Shown in pieces: positions 1 to 5,728 of a DNA stretch of 5,818 nt; within the stretch, counting starts at the first letter, position 1, and every line of letters starts with the position of its first letter. Below the pieces are notes generated by a model. That model saw nothing but the letters and a program-made list of their open reading frames with translations. It was not told the origin of the DNA and searched no databases. This DNA comes from Candidatus Eiseniibacteriota bacterium (GTDB lineage Bacteria > Arandabacterota > Arandabacteria > Arandabacterales > Arandabacteraceae): positions 1 to 5,818 of the forward strand of contig JAUXGG010000128.1 in the NCBI GenBank assembly GCA_030622265.1, read 5' to 3'. The position numbers and the translations under genes were made by a program.

Positions 1-1485
1 ATCCTCATCCACCCCGCGCATCTCGAAGTCCAGAGGTGAGGGGCATTCCCCGGGGGGGTCATCGAGGACATAGACCATTCCGCAGATCCTGGGCGTGCTT
101 CCCAGCAAGCGGGGAGGCAGCGGTCCCAGCAGCGCCAGGCGGGGCCGCCCATATACCTTCGCGGCCTCGGCGATGAAGGCCTCTATGTTGGCCGTGCCCT
201 TCAGACCGCCCAGCACAGATGGATCCGAGGCGGTCAGATCGAACACGGGCAAGCCGCCCTCCTCGACGAGTGAGGCGTAAAACAGCGGGAAGCTGGACAG
301 GTGGCCGCCGGTAATCACGATGCAGCTGTCGCCGCAGGCCTTCCTGGCGCTTTCCTGGATGGCATGAGCATAGTCGATGGCAAACCACTGATCGGCCCTC
401 GGCCGGATCCGCGCCAGGTTGGGAACGAGTATGAGAAAGGCGCAAACAGTAACCAGCATCGCGCCTCTCCGGAACGGTCGGCCGGCCAGCCGGGCAATGC
501 CCTCAATGCCGAACCCGGCCAGGACCCCCATGCCGATCAGGGCCGGGAAAATGTGGCTATCTATGTCGGGGATGTTGTACATGGCATAGTGAATCCCGAA
601 CAGGGCCACGAGAGCTGCGAATGCCAGAATGATGCGCTTCTTCCACACTCCCATGACGAGACCGGCGACGGCCAGGAAGGCAAGGGGAAGCCCCGCCTGC
701 CTGGCGATCACACCCATGAATTCAATCGAATCCGAGCTTCGCGCGAGCAGGGCAAACTGCCTCAGTCTCCACCTGTAGCCCTGGGCGCTTATGTGGGAGA
801 GGAATCCGGAAAGGGTATCGGTCCTGCCCCATGCCAGGGGGGGATCAAGACTTGCCCTGATGGGGATGTAAAGCCAGGCGCTCAGCCCGACGAGGCCCAG
901 GACTATCGTGAGCATAAGGGTCTTTAAGGTCGGCCGGATCCGCCAGCCGATAGTCAGTATCCCCAGGGCACAGATCAGCGGGTAGACCATGCTGAGGTGA
1001 TGTGACAGGGCCAGCCCCCCTGTGATCCCAAGTAAGAGGAAACTCCGCTGCCCGTATCTCCTGCCCCTGACCGCCACCAGGAGAAGGACCGCGGTGAAGA
1101 GACCGTTCAGGGCGTACACCTCGGCAGTGGTGGCCTGGAGCCAGAATGCCTCGAGGGTACCGAGGGCAAGAGACACAGAAACTGCGATGGGGCGCCTGAC
1201 GCGCAGGTCGATGAGCAGGACATATATCAGGGCCAGAGCCACGGACACAAGGACTGCCGAGAGCAGGTTGTACCTTTGGGCCATGGAGCCCCAGGCAACC
1301 GCCGAGGAGAAGATCCTGCCCAGCATCAAGTAGACAGGATACCCGGGAGGATGCGCAATGCTCAGGGTGCGCGAGGCCGCGATCAACTCTCCGCTATCAC
1401 CCGGAAGGACGCTCTTCGGGAGCGTCAGCAGGTAGAGTATGAGGGAGAGAGCGAAAACCAGGATGGGGTAGAGACGGTTTTTCAT
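1..1485 (-). CDS. DUF2723 family polytopic membrane protein (GT-C-like glycosyltransferase), partial
   Basis: The frame stays open for 495 codons from the ATG at 1485 to the window edge, so the C-terminus is missing. The N-terminal 220 residues carry the DUF2723 (PF11028) signature: GDSGELI at 29-35, AHPPGYPVY at 44-52, TTAEVYALN at 119-127, GLALSHHLS at 157-165 and YIPIRASLDPPLAWG at 206-220. About ten hydrophobic segments are visible (roughly 6-22, 75-93, 98-115, 127-139, 149-179, 188-208, 262-280, 284-303, 313-332, 341-357). A more polar tail from about 360 onward is probably extracytoplasmic and contains Cys384, Cys388, Cys468 and Cys481. The family is related to GT-C/protein O-mannosyltransferase-like enzymes that use lipid-linked sugars; the early Asp30 with Glu33 is the likely catalytic region, but donor and acceptor are unknown. 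A GAAGGG lies 12 nt upstream of the ATG. The frame is open up to 1611, so a TTG start at 1554 is possible, but the hydrophobic N-terminus favours 1485. Family assignment is firm; enzymatic role is inferred. Confidence 0.9.
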   Translation of the reverse strand, partial: MKNRLYPILVFALSLILYLLTLPKSVLPGDSGELIAASRTLSIAHPPGYPVYLMLGRIFSSAVAWGSMAQRYNLLSAVLVSVALALIYVLLIDLRVRRPIAVSVSLALGTLEAFWLQATTAEVYALNGLFTAVLLLVAVRGRRYGQRSFLLLGITGGLALSHHLSMVYPLICALGILTIGWRIRPTLKTLMLTIVLGLVGLSAWLYIPIRASLDPPLAWGRTDTLSGFLSHISAQGYRWRLRQFALLARSSDSIEFMGVIARQAGLPLAFLAVAGLVMGVWKKRIILAFAALVALFGIHYAMYNIPDIDSHIFPALIGMGVLAGFGIEGIARLAGRPFRRGAMLVTVCAFLILVPNLARIRPRADQWFAIDYAHAIQESARKACGDSCIVITGGHLSSFPLFYASLVEEGGLPVFDLTASDPSVLGGLKGTANIEAFIAEAAKVYGRPRLALLGPLPPRLLGSTPRICGMVYVLDDPPGECPSPLDFEMRGVDED

Positions 1486-1523
1486 GCTATCGTAATACCC
1501 TTCAAGCGTGCCCCTTGGTGCCT

Positions 1524-1560
1524 GGCCCGGCCCAATCCGGTGGCCCGGGCTCAATCCGGC
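1524..1560. repeat. Imperfect tandem duplication, 18-19 bp unit
   Basis: Two adjacent copies are visible: GGCCCGGCCCAATCCGGT at 1524-1541 and GGCCCGGGCTCAATCCGGC at 1542-1560. They share the GGCCCGG start and the CAATCCGG core and differ by one inserted base and two substitutions. The repeat lies in the predicted 5' leader of the leftward gene, between its candidate promoter and its ATG. It may be a simple slippage duplication or a pair of binding sites; the sequence does not decide. Confidence 0.55.
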
Positions 1561-1592
1561 GCGAATTCCATGAACCCGGCGTACGGTCGACG

Positions 1593-1621
1593 ATGATAGC
1601 CCATCTCCGGGTCATTTTCCA
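1593..1621 (-). promoter_or_regulatory. Candidate sigma70-type promoter for the DUF2723 gene
   Basis: On the minus strand, TGGAAA (plus positions 1616-1621, 4 of 6 to TTGACA) is separated by 17 bp from TATCAT (1593-1598, 5 of 6 to TATAAT). Transcription would begin near 1586 and give a leader of about 100 nt containing the tandem repeat. This is a consensus match by eye only, and promoter preferences of the host are unknown. Confidence 0.4.
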
Positions 1622-1727
1622 CACAACTCTTGATGCTACCCCGATCCCCTGCCGCCGGCATTGCCACCGGGGGTGTTCGAGACCGGACCGGCAGGCAGGG
1701 CCTGCGCGTGTATCCGGCAGAGCGAGC

Positions 1728-1757
1728 TTGACTCCGGGATACCATCTATGGTACTAT
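1728..1757 (+). promoter_or_regulatory. Candidate sigma70-type promoter for the secreted-protein gene
   Basis: TTGACT (1728-1733, 5 of 6 to TTGACA) is followed after 18 bp by TACTAT (1752-1757, 4 of 6 to TATAAT). An overlapping TATACT at 1755-1760 is a better -10 hexamer but would sit 21 bp from the -35. Transcription would start around 1764-1767, giving a leader of about 50 nt. The AT-rich -10 stands out from its GC-rich surroundings, which supports the call. Confidence 0.5.
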
Positions 1758-1766
1758 ACTTGGTAG

Positions 1767-1786
1767 CGGGACGCATAGGCGTCCCG
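1767..1786 (+). promoter_or_regulatory. Perfect 8-bp hairpin near the predicted 5' end of the mRNA
   Basis: CGGGACGC (1767-1774) and GCGTCCCG (1779-1786) are perfect inverted repeats around a 4-nt ATAG loop, with one more G-U pair possible (1766 with 1787). The stem is followed by TATTTTGTATT (1787-1797). It begins within a few bases of the predicted transcription start and ends 20 nt before the Shine-Dalgarno core. It could stabilise the 5' end of the mRNA, be a binding site for a dimeric regulator, or act as a weak attenuator given the T-rich tail. Confidence 0.5.
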
Positions 1787-1805
1787 TATTTTGTATTCGA
1801 GCTAA

Positions 1806-1811
1806 GAGGAG
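1806..1811 (+). promoter_or_regulatory. Ribosome binding site fixing the start at 1817
   Basis: GAGGAG lies 5 nt before the ATG at 1817. The open frame extends upstream to an ATG at 1661, but that start would add 52 residues ahead of an otherwise normal signal peptide and would lie upstream of the candidate promoter. Confidence 0.75.
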
Positions 1812-1816
1812 CGAGA

Positions 1817-3826
1817 ATGGTCAGGTTGCGGTCGGTGGTGCTGGTGGTGGCCCTGTTCTTCATTCTGGGGCTCTCGACACCGCTTTGGGCGCGGCGCACG
1901 GTGCTCTTGGAACAGGGCACCAATGTGGGTTGCGGGTGCGCTGCCTGCCCGAATCCAAGGTTGGATTCACTGCTCACCTGTTACGGGCATACCGACGTGG
2001 TCGCCATACGCTATCACGGGGATCAGCCCTGGGATTTCGATCCCTTCTACCAGGCCAACCCGCTGGAGAGCCAGGAACGTTACGTCTATTATTCCATCGG
2101 CAGAATCCCCGCGAACTTCCTTGATGGCCAGACGACTCACGCAAGCTGCCTCATTGAGCTGTATCGTGATGCGATAGATGAGCGACGTGATGTCCCGAGC
2201 GTGTTCAGCCTTCTCGCAAGTGACTCAATGACCGTCGATTCGTGCTTCGTGAGAGTCACGGTTGTCGCTGAAGAAGATCCGGGACCCGATTCTCTCGTGC
2301 TGCGGGTGGCGGTTGTCGAGGACAGCATCTACTACGAAGCGCCCAACGGCCAGACCATCTTCAATCATGTTTTCCGGTCGTTCGTTCCGGATCATGGCGG
2401 CGTGGGCTTCTTGATCGCCCGGGGGGAGACCCTGGATGTCCAACTGGCATTCGAGATGGACCCGGTGTGGGACGCCACTCATATCAGTTCGGTGGTCTTC
2501 ATCCAGAACGATTCGGACGGAGAGATCCATCAGGCAGCCTCTTCGCGGGCGAGACCGGCCGGCTGGGCGAGGTTTGCCGCTCCCACCCGGGGAAGAATGA
2601 GATTGCCGGGCCAGCAAGCCAGCTTCCCCGGCACTTTCATCAATCTGGGGGCCGGTGCTGACACTTTCGATATCACGCTGCCGGCGCAGCTCCCTCCGGA
2701 CTGGTCGGCGAGCTATCAAGTTTCGGGCGGCGTTCCTGTCGCGGGCGGGTTCGCCCTCGATGAGGACGACACCTGCACGGTCACGGTGAGGATCGATTGC
2801 GGCTACGTTCCGGGAACCGGGGAAGTCACTCTGACGGCAAGATCCAGGCGTGACACGGGCTTCGCGAGAAGCCTTGATTACTTCGCCGTCTCGGGGGTCT
2901 GCGGTCTGCTGGTCGATGATGACGGCGGCCTCGGATACGAGGCCTATTATGAGGACGCGCTTGATTCGGCGGGAGTGGTGTGGGGCAGGTGGAACCGGAA
3001 GATCGCCGAACCGCTCTTGAGCGATCTCAACACGGCCGAGTTCGTGATCTGGTTCACGGGCGAGTATTTCCCCACCCTGGAAGATCACGATCAGGACGTC
3101 ATCTCCTCCTATCTCAACGGCGGGGGAGATCTCTTCATCACGGGGCAGGACATTGGATATGGGCTTTGCTACATCAACAGCGGGGAATATTCCACCGAGT
3201 CCCTGCTGTTTTATGAAAACTATCTCGGAGCCGCCTGGGTCATGCCAAATGCGAACATCCTCGACCTTTCGGGAAGGCCCGGCGATCCCGTTACCGACGG
3301 CATCGCTGTGAGCATCGAAGGCGGGGATGGCGCCGATAACCAGTCTTATCCTGATGTCATAGATTCCATAGCTCCCGCGCGGGTGATCTTCGACTATGAC
3401 GGGGATCCCCTCAAGCACGGGGGAGTGAGGCATGAGTTCGGCTCCTCAAAGGTTGTCTATCTCTCCTTCGGGTTTGAGGCGATCTCCTCGGTGCAGGACC
3501 GCGAAGCCCTGCTCACGCGCATAGTGGACTGGTTTGGGGGAGAGGCCTGGGTCGATGGCCCGCTTGAGGAAGTCGTGCTCTCCGCTTATCCGAATCCGGC
3601 GGTCACCCATGTCTCATTCTCTGCGCCCGGTCATCCGGGTGAGGTCCCGCTCTTGATCTATGACATCCTTGGAAGGATCGTGATTTCCACGACCATCGGG
3701 CAGCAGGAAACCTTCACCTGGGATCTTCGTGACCGGACCGGACGCGAGGTTGCTCCCGGTGTCTACTTTGTTTCGATGTCTCCCGGTGACCGCACCATCA
3801 GGAAGAAGATTGTACTGGCCCGTTAA
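1817..3826 (+). CDS. Secreted multidomain protein: Omp28/thioredoxin-like N-terminus, GATase-like domain, T9SS-type C-terminal tail
   Basis: The 669-residue product starts with a signal peptide (hydrophobic core about 6-20, likely cleavage after Leu-Trp-Ala at 25). Residues 27-240 resemble the Omp28-related, thioredoxin-fold proteins of FCB bacteria: TVLLEQGTNVGCGCAACPNP (28-47), RYHGD at 65-69, DPFYQANP at 75-82 and VVFIQND at 226-232. Cys39, Cys41 and Cys44 include a CAAC motif. Residues 265-360 form a beta-rich, Ig-like stretch. Residues 363-575 run from LLVDDDGG through IWFTG (411-415) and GGGDLFITGQDIGYG (435-449) to VVYLSFGFEAI, like the flavodoxin-like class I amidotransferase/ThuA fold found in such secreted proteins, but with Gln444 where a catalytic Cys would be expected. 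Residues 586-669 match T9SS type A/FlgD Ig-like tails: YPNPA (591-595), LLIYDILGR (612-620), APGVYFVS (646-653) and IRKKIVLAR at the end. It probably acts outside the cell or on its surface. The biological role is unknown. Confidence 0.82.
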   Translation: MVRLRSVVLVVALFFILGLSTPLWARRTVLLEQGTNVGCGCAACPNPRLDSLLTCYGHTDVVAIRYHGDQPWDFDPFYQANPLESQERYVYYSIGRIPANFLDGQTTHASCLIELYRDAIDERRDVPSVFSLLASDSMTVDSCFVRVTVVAEEDPGPDSLVLRVAVVEDSIYYEAPNGQTIFNHVFRSFVPDHGGVGFLIARGETLDVQLAFEMDPVWDATHISSVVFIQNDSDGEIHQAASSRARPAGWARFAAPTRGRMRLPGQQASFPGTFINLGAGADTFDITLPAQLPPDWSASYQVSGGVPVAGGFALDEDDTCTVTVRIDCGYVPGTGEVTLTARSRRDTGFARSLDYFAVSGVCGLLVDDDGGLGYEAYYEDALDSAGVVWGRWNRKIAEPLLSDLNTAEFVIWFTGEYFPTLEDHDQDVISSYLNGGGDLFITGQDIGYGLCYINSGEYSTESLLFYENYLGAAWVMPNANILDLSGRPGDPVTDGIAVSIEGGDGADNQSYPDVIDSIAPARVIFDYDGDPLKHGGVRHEFGSSKVVYLSFGFEAISSVQDREALLTRIVDWFGGEAWVDGPLEEVVLSAYPNPAVTHVSFSAPGHPGEVPLLIYDILGRIVISTTIGQQETFTWDLRDRTGREVAPGVYFVSMSPGDRTIRKKIVLAR

Positions 3827-3941
3827 TCCACGCACCCCGTTAAGAATCCGTAACAAGTATGTCCCGGTCTATGTCCCCGCAACGAAACCAAATTGGCTTG
3901 GGTGAAGCCTGCAGCCTGTGGTAATGTGCCGGGGATGGAGG

Positions 3942-3959
3942 TCATGTGATAGTACATGA
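3942..3959. promoter_or_regulatory. 18-bp inverted repeat, possible operator
   Basis: TCATGT (3942-3947) and ACATGA (3954-3959) are perfect 6-bp inverted repeats around GATAGT. The geometry suits a dimeric helix-turn-helix regulator, and the site is 185 bp before the sulfatase-fold start codon. One dyad of this length can arise by chance, and no regulator gene is in the window. Confidence 0.3.
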
Positions 3960-4127
3960 TCCGAGGTGATGCTGTGGCCGAGGGCGAGCAGCAGGGAAGA
4001 TGGGCGGGGGTCTATGCCGTCGTCCGCCGGATTCCCGGAGGAAACCAGGTTCCCGGATCCCGCGGGGTTCCAGAACTCCCCGGTAGAATTGTCTTTTACG
4101 GGTCCGCGCTGAAACTTATACTCGGGC

Positions 4128-4134
4128 AGGAGGT
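4128..4134 (+). promoter_or_regulatory. Strong ribosome binding site for the sulfatase-fold gene
   Basis: AGGAGGT is a near-perfect anti-16S match, 10 nt before the ATG at 4145. It supports that start over the next in-frame ATG at 4160 (25 nt away), although the spacing is at the long end of the usual range. Confidence 0.75.
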
Positions 4135-4144
4135 ATAAAGCTGT

Positions 4145-5524
4145 ATGGCGGGAATCAAGATGAAAGGTCTCAAGGGCCTCAGGAAAATCCTGGTTTCGCT
4201 CGCCCTGATGGGCGCCCTCGCTGCCGGGTACCTGGCGGTCCATGCCCTGGCGTCAGGCGATGATGGACCCAATGTCATCGTGATCCTGATAGATACCCTG
4301 AGGGCCGACCATCTCGGCTGTTATGGCTATGAGAGAGAGACCTCACCCAACATAGACGTATTCGCGGCCGAGGCCGTGCTCTTCAAGAACGCCATATCAC
4401 CTTCATCTTGGACCAGCCCCGCGGTCGCAAGTTTCTTCACCGGCCAGTATCCGCATGTCATGGGATACGAGGACCAGGCTGTCGTGCTTGACGAGAAGTT
4501 TCTGTGTATCGCCGAGATCCTGAGGAACAGTGGCTACGTGACCAAGGGCGTTGTCTCACATATCTATGTCTCGGGCGAACTCGGTTTCGGCCAGGGTTTC
4601 GATTCCTTCGATGAGGAGAACGCCCAGGGACACGGCCATGTCTCTTCGCCTTCGGTCACGGACAAGGGGATTGAGTTCATCAACGAGTTCAAGGACGAGA
4701 AGTTCTTCCTTTTTTTGCATTACTTCGATCCCCATTGCGACTACATCCTGCACGAGGCGTATGACTTCTATCCAGACTATGCGGGGTCGCTCTATAGCGG
4801 TCAGCCGATCCAGGATCTCCGGGCGGCGGCGCGGAAAATGAATGACGATGACGTTCGCTATCTCAACGCACTCTATGATTCAGAGATAAGGTTCACCGAT
4901 GAGCACGTAGGAAGGTTGTTCGATCGTCTGAAGGCGGCTGGATTGTATGATGACGCCCTGATAGTGATAGTGGCCGACCACGGCGAGGAGTTCCTTGACA
5001 GGGGCAATGCCTGGGTCGGTCATACCCGGACGGTCTACCAGGAGCTGGTCCACGTGCCCTTCATGATCAAGCCGCCCGGCGAGGGAGGCGCGTGTGTGGT
5101 AGACAGATATGTGAGCCTCCTGGATTTCATGCCCACGGTCGTGGCTTCGGCCGGCCTTGAAGTGCCCGGGGGATACGAACACGACGGCCTGGCGATCGAT
5201 ACCTCCGGTGAGAGTGAGCATCCGCGAAGCGTGGTGATCACAGAGACCAAGCGATGGGGGACGCACCGGGGGGTGATCGAGAGCGGCTGGAAACTGCTGC
5301 ACGATCCCACGGCCAGGACCTTCCGTCTTTACAACCTCGAGGATGACCCGGGCGAGATTAAGGATGTATCCGAGGCGAACGACGACGTGACACGCCGGCT
5401 CAAGGCGGCGCTGTTTGAGTGGGACTACGACGTGAGGATGAAGCGCTCGAAGTTCAGGGTTCGCCACCCCAGGCTGTCCACGCAGCAGGTGGAGAAACTG
5501 AAATCCCTCGGCTATATCCGGTAG
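4145..5524 (+). CDS. Sulfatase-fold (PF00884) hydrolase/transferase with Thr at the nucleophile position
   Basis: The 459-residue protein has an N-terminal export signal or anchor (hydrophobic about 15-36, possible cleavage after Ala-Leu-Ala at 36), so the catalytic domain should be extracytoplasmic. The alkaline phosphatase/sulfatase superfamily is clear: PNVIVILIDTLRADHLGCYG (42-61, metal ligand Asp50), SPNIDVFAAEAVLFKNA (67-83), the core SWTSPAVASFFTGQYP (88-103), FLHYFDPH (190-197), VADHGEEF (276-283) with Asp278 and His279, and GHTRTVYQELVHVP (292-305). The tail LSTQQVEKLKSLGYIR (444-459) is typical of this group. Classical sulfatases carry CxPxR in the core, with Cys or Ser converted to formylglycine; here the aligned residues are Thr90-Ser-Pro-Ala-Val94. 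The second Asp of the usual DD pair is Thr51. A direct Thr nucleophile, as in phosphoethanolamine transferases, is possible, so the substrate may be a phospho- or sulfo-ester; neither is shown. Fold certain, reaction unknown. Confidence 0.88.
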   Translation: MAGIKMKGLKGLRKILVSLALMGALAAGYLAVHALASGDDGPNVIVILIDTLRADHLGCYGYERETSPNIDVFAAEAVLFKNAISPSSWTSPAVASFFTGQYPHVMGYEDQAVVLDEKFLCIAEILRNSGYVTKGVVSHIYVSGELGFGQGFDSFDEENAQGHGHVSSPSVTDKGIEFINEFKDEKFFLFLHYFDPHCDYILHEAYDFYPDYAGSLYSGQPIQDLRAAARKMNDDDVRYLNALYDSEIRFTDEHVGRLFDRLKAAGLYDDALIVIVADHGEEFLDRGNAWVGHTRTVYQELVHVPFMIKPPGEGGACVVDRYVSLLDFMPTVVASAGLEVPGGYEHDGLAIDTSGESEHPRSVVITETKRWGTHRGVIESGWKLLHDPTARTFRLYNLEDDPGEIKDVSEANDDVTRRLKAALFEWDYDVRMKRSKFRVRHPRLSTQQVEKLKSLGYIR

Positions 5525-5527
5525 TTA

Positions 5528-5580
5528 TGAAATAGGGGACAGACACCTATTTCACCTCGGGGAATAGGTGTCTGACCCCT
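5528..5580. repeat. REP-like long inverted repeat immediately after the sulfatase-fold gene
   Basis: AGGGGACAGACACCTATT (5534-5551) and AATAGGTGTCTGACCCCT (5563-5580) pair at 17 of 18 positions around an 11-nt loop; the one mismatch is A5539 against A5575. The left arm is also a hairpin in its own right: TGAAATAGG (5528-5536) pairs perfectly with CCTATTTCA (5546-5554) across 9 nt. The element starts 3 bp after the stop codon. From memory, palindromes with the GGGGACAGACACC/GGTGTCTGACCCC core recur in many bacterial genomes as REP-type elements linked to IS200-like (RAYT) transposases; I cannot confirm this here. It could also protect the 3' end of the mRNA. It lacks a T-run, so it is not a standard terminator. 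Confidence 0.7.
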
Positions 5581-5713
5581 TAAAACGGGTCTGGTGATTG
5601 GACAGCCGTGTAGCTCTGTGGTACCGTCATAGGGTGCTGTGGAGCACCGACCTGTCTGGCATTCGCTGAGGACATAGTCCGGGGCACGGCAAAACTGGAA
5701 GACTGTATTTACA

Positions 5714-5720
5714 GGGAGGA
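5714..5720 (+). promoter_or_regulatory. Ribosome binding site of the bTHX gene
   Basis: GGGAGGA lies 8 nt before the ATG at 5729, which is optimal spacing for a strongly translated ribosomal protein gene. The site follows a 12-bp palindrome (CTGTATTTACAG, 5703-5714) that overlaps its first base. Confidence 0.8.
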
Positions 5721-5728
5721 AAAACAGG

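Larger units (their letters stand above)
1486..1816. other. Divergent intergenic region
   Basis: This 331-bp spacer separates the leftward DUF2723 gene from the rightward secreted-protein gene. It holds a candidate leftward promoter (1593-1621), a candidate rightward promoter (1728-1757), an imperfect tandem repeat in the leftward leader (1524-1560) and a perfect hairpin in the rightward leader (1767-1786). Short open frames on both strands have no convincing ribosome binding site or protein-like composition. I see no gene here. Confidence 0.7.
3827..4144. other. Intergenic leader upstream of the sulfatase-fold gene, no gene seen
   Basis: This spacer has no supported coding frame; the short open frames on both strands lack a credible ribosome binding site and protein-like composition. 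It contains an 18-bp dyad at 3942-3959, a GC-rich stretch with a possible 5-bp stem (CGGGG 4063-4067 with CCCCG 4078-4082) followed by a loosely T-rich run, and the ribosome binding site at 4128-4134. There is no clear intrinsic terminator after the upstream stop codon, so readthrough from the secreted-protein gene is possible. I recognise no riboswitch class. Confidence 0.6.

Noticed and set aside
301..927. 208-codon open frame on the plus strand
   Set aside because: It is antisense to the DUF2723 gene; its polar, Gly/Pro/Gln-rich product has no domain-like features.
1661..1816. 52-codon upstream extension of the secreted-protein gene
   Set aside because: The extension lies largely upstream of the candidate promoter, spans a perfect hairpin, and would bury the signal peptide; the ATG at 1817 has a good ribosome binding site.
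2225..3433. 402-codon open frame on the minus strand, antisense to the secreted-protein gene
   Set aside because: It lies wholly within a plus-strand gene with clear domains and a signal peptide. Long antisense frames are expected in GC-rich coding DNA, and its product shows no recognisable family.
3880..4060. Riboswitch (cobalamin or cyclic-di-GMP class)
   Set aside because: The conserved core sequences of these classes are not visible, and only isolated short words look similar.
4063..4100. Intrinsic terminator: 5-bp stem followed by a T-rich run
   Set aside because: The stem is short with a 10-nt loop and the tail is interrupted by A, G and C, so it does not meet the usual pattern.
4095..4122. 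Promoter-like TTTACG, 16 bp, TATACT before the sulfatase-fold gene
   Set aside because: Transcription would start near 4129, inside the ribosome binding site at 4128-4134, so this is an unlikely promoter for that gene.
3869..4243. 124-codon minus-strand open frame across the intergenic region and the start of the sulfatase-fold gene
   Set aside because: It overlaps a well-supported gene start and ribosome binding site, and its product looks random in composition.
5703..5714. CTGTATTTACAG as a LexA (SOS) box
   Set aside because: The half-sites are separated by 4 bp rather than the 8 bp of the CTGT-N8-ACAG box, and a ribosomal protein is not an expected SOS gene.
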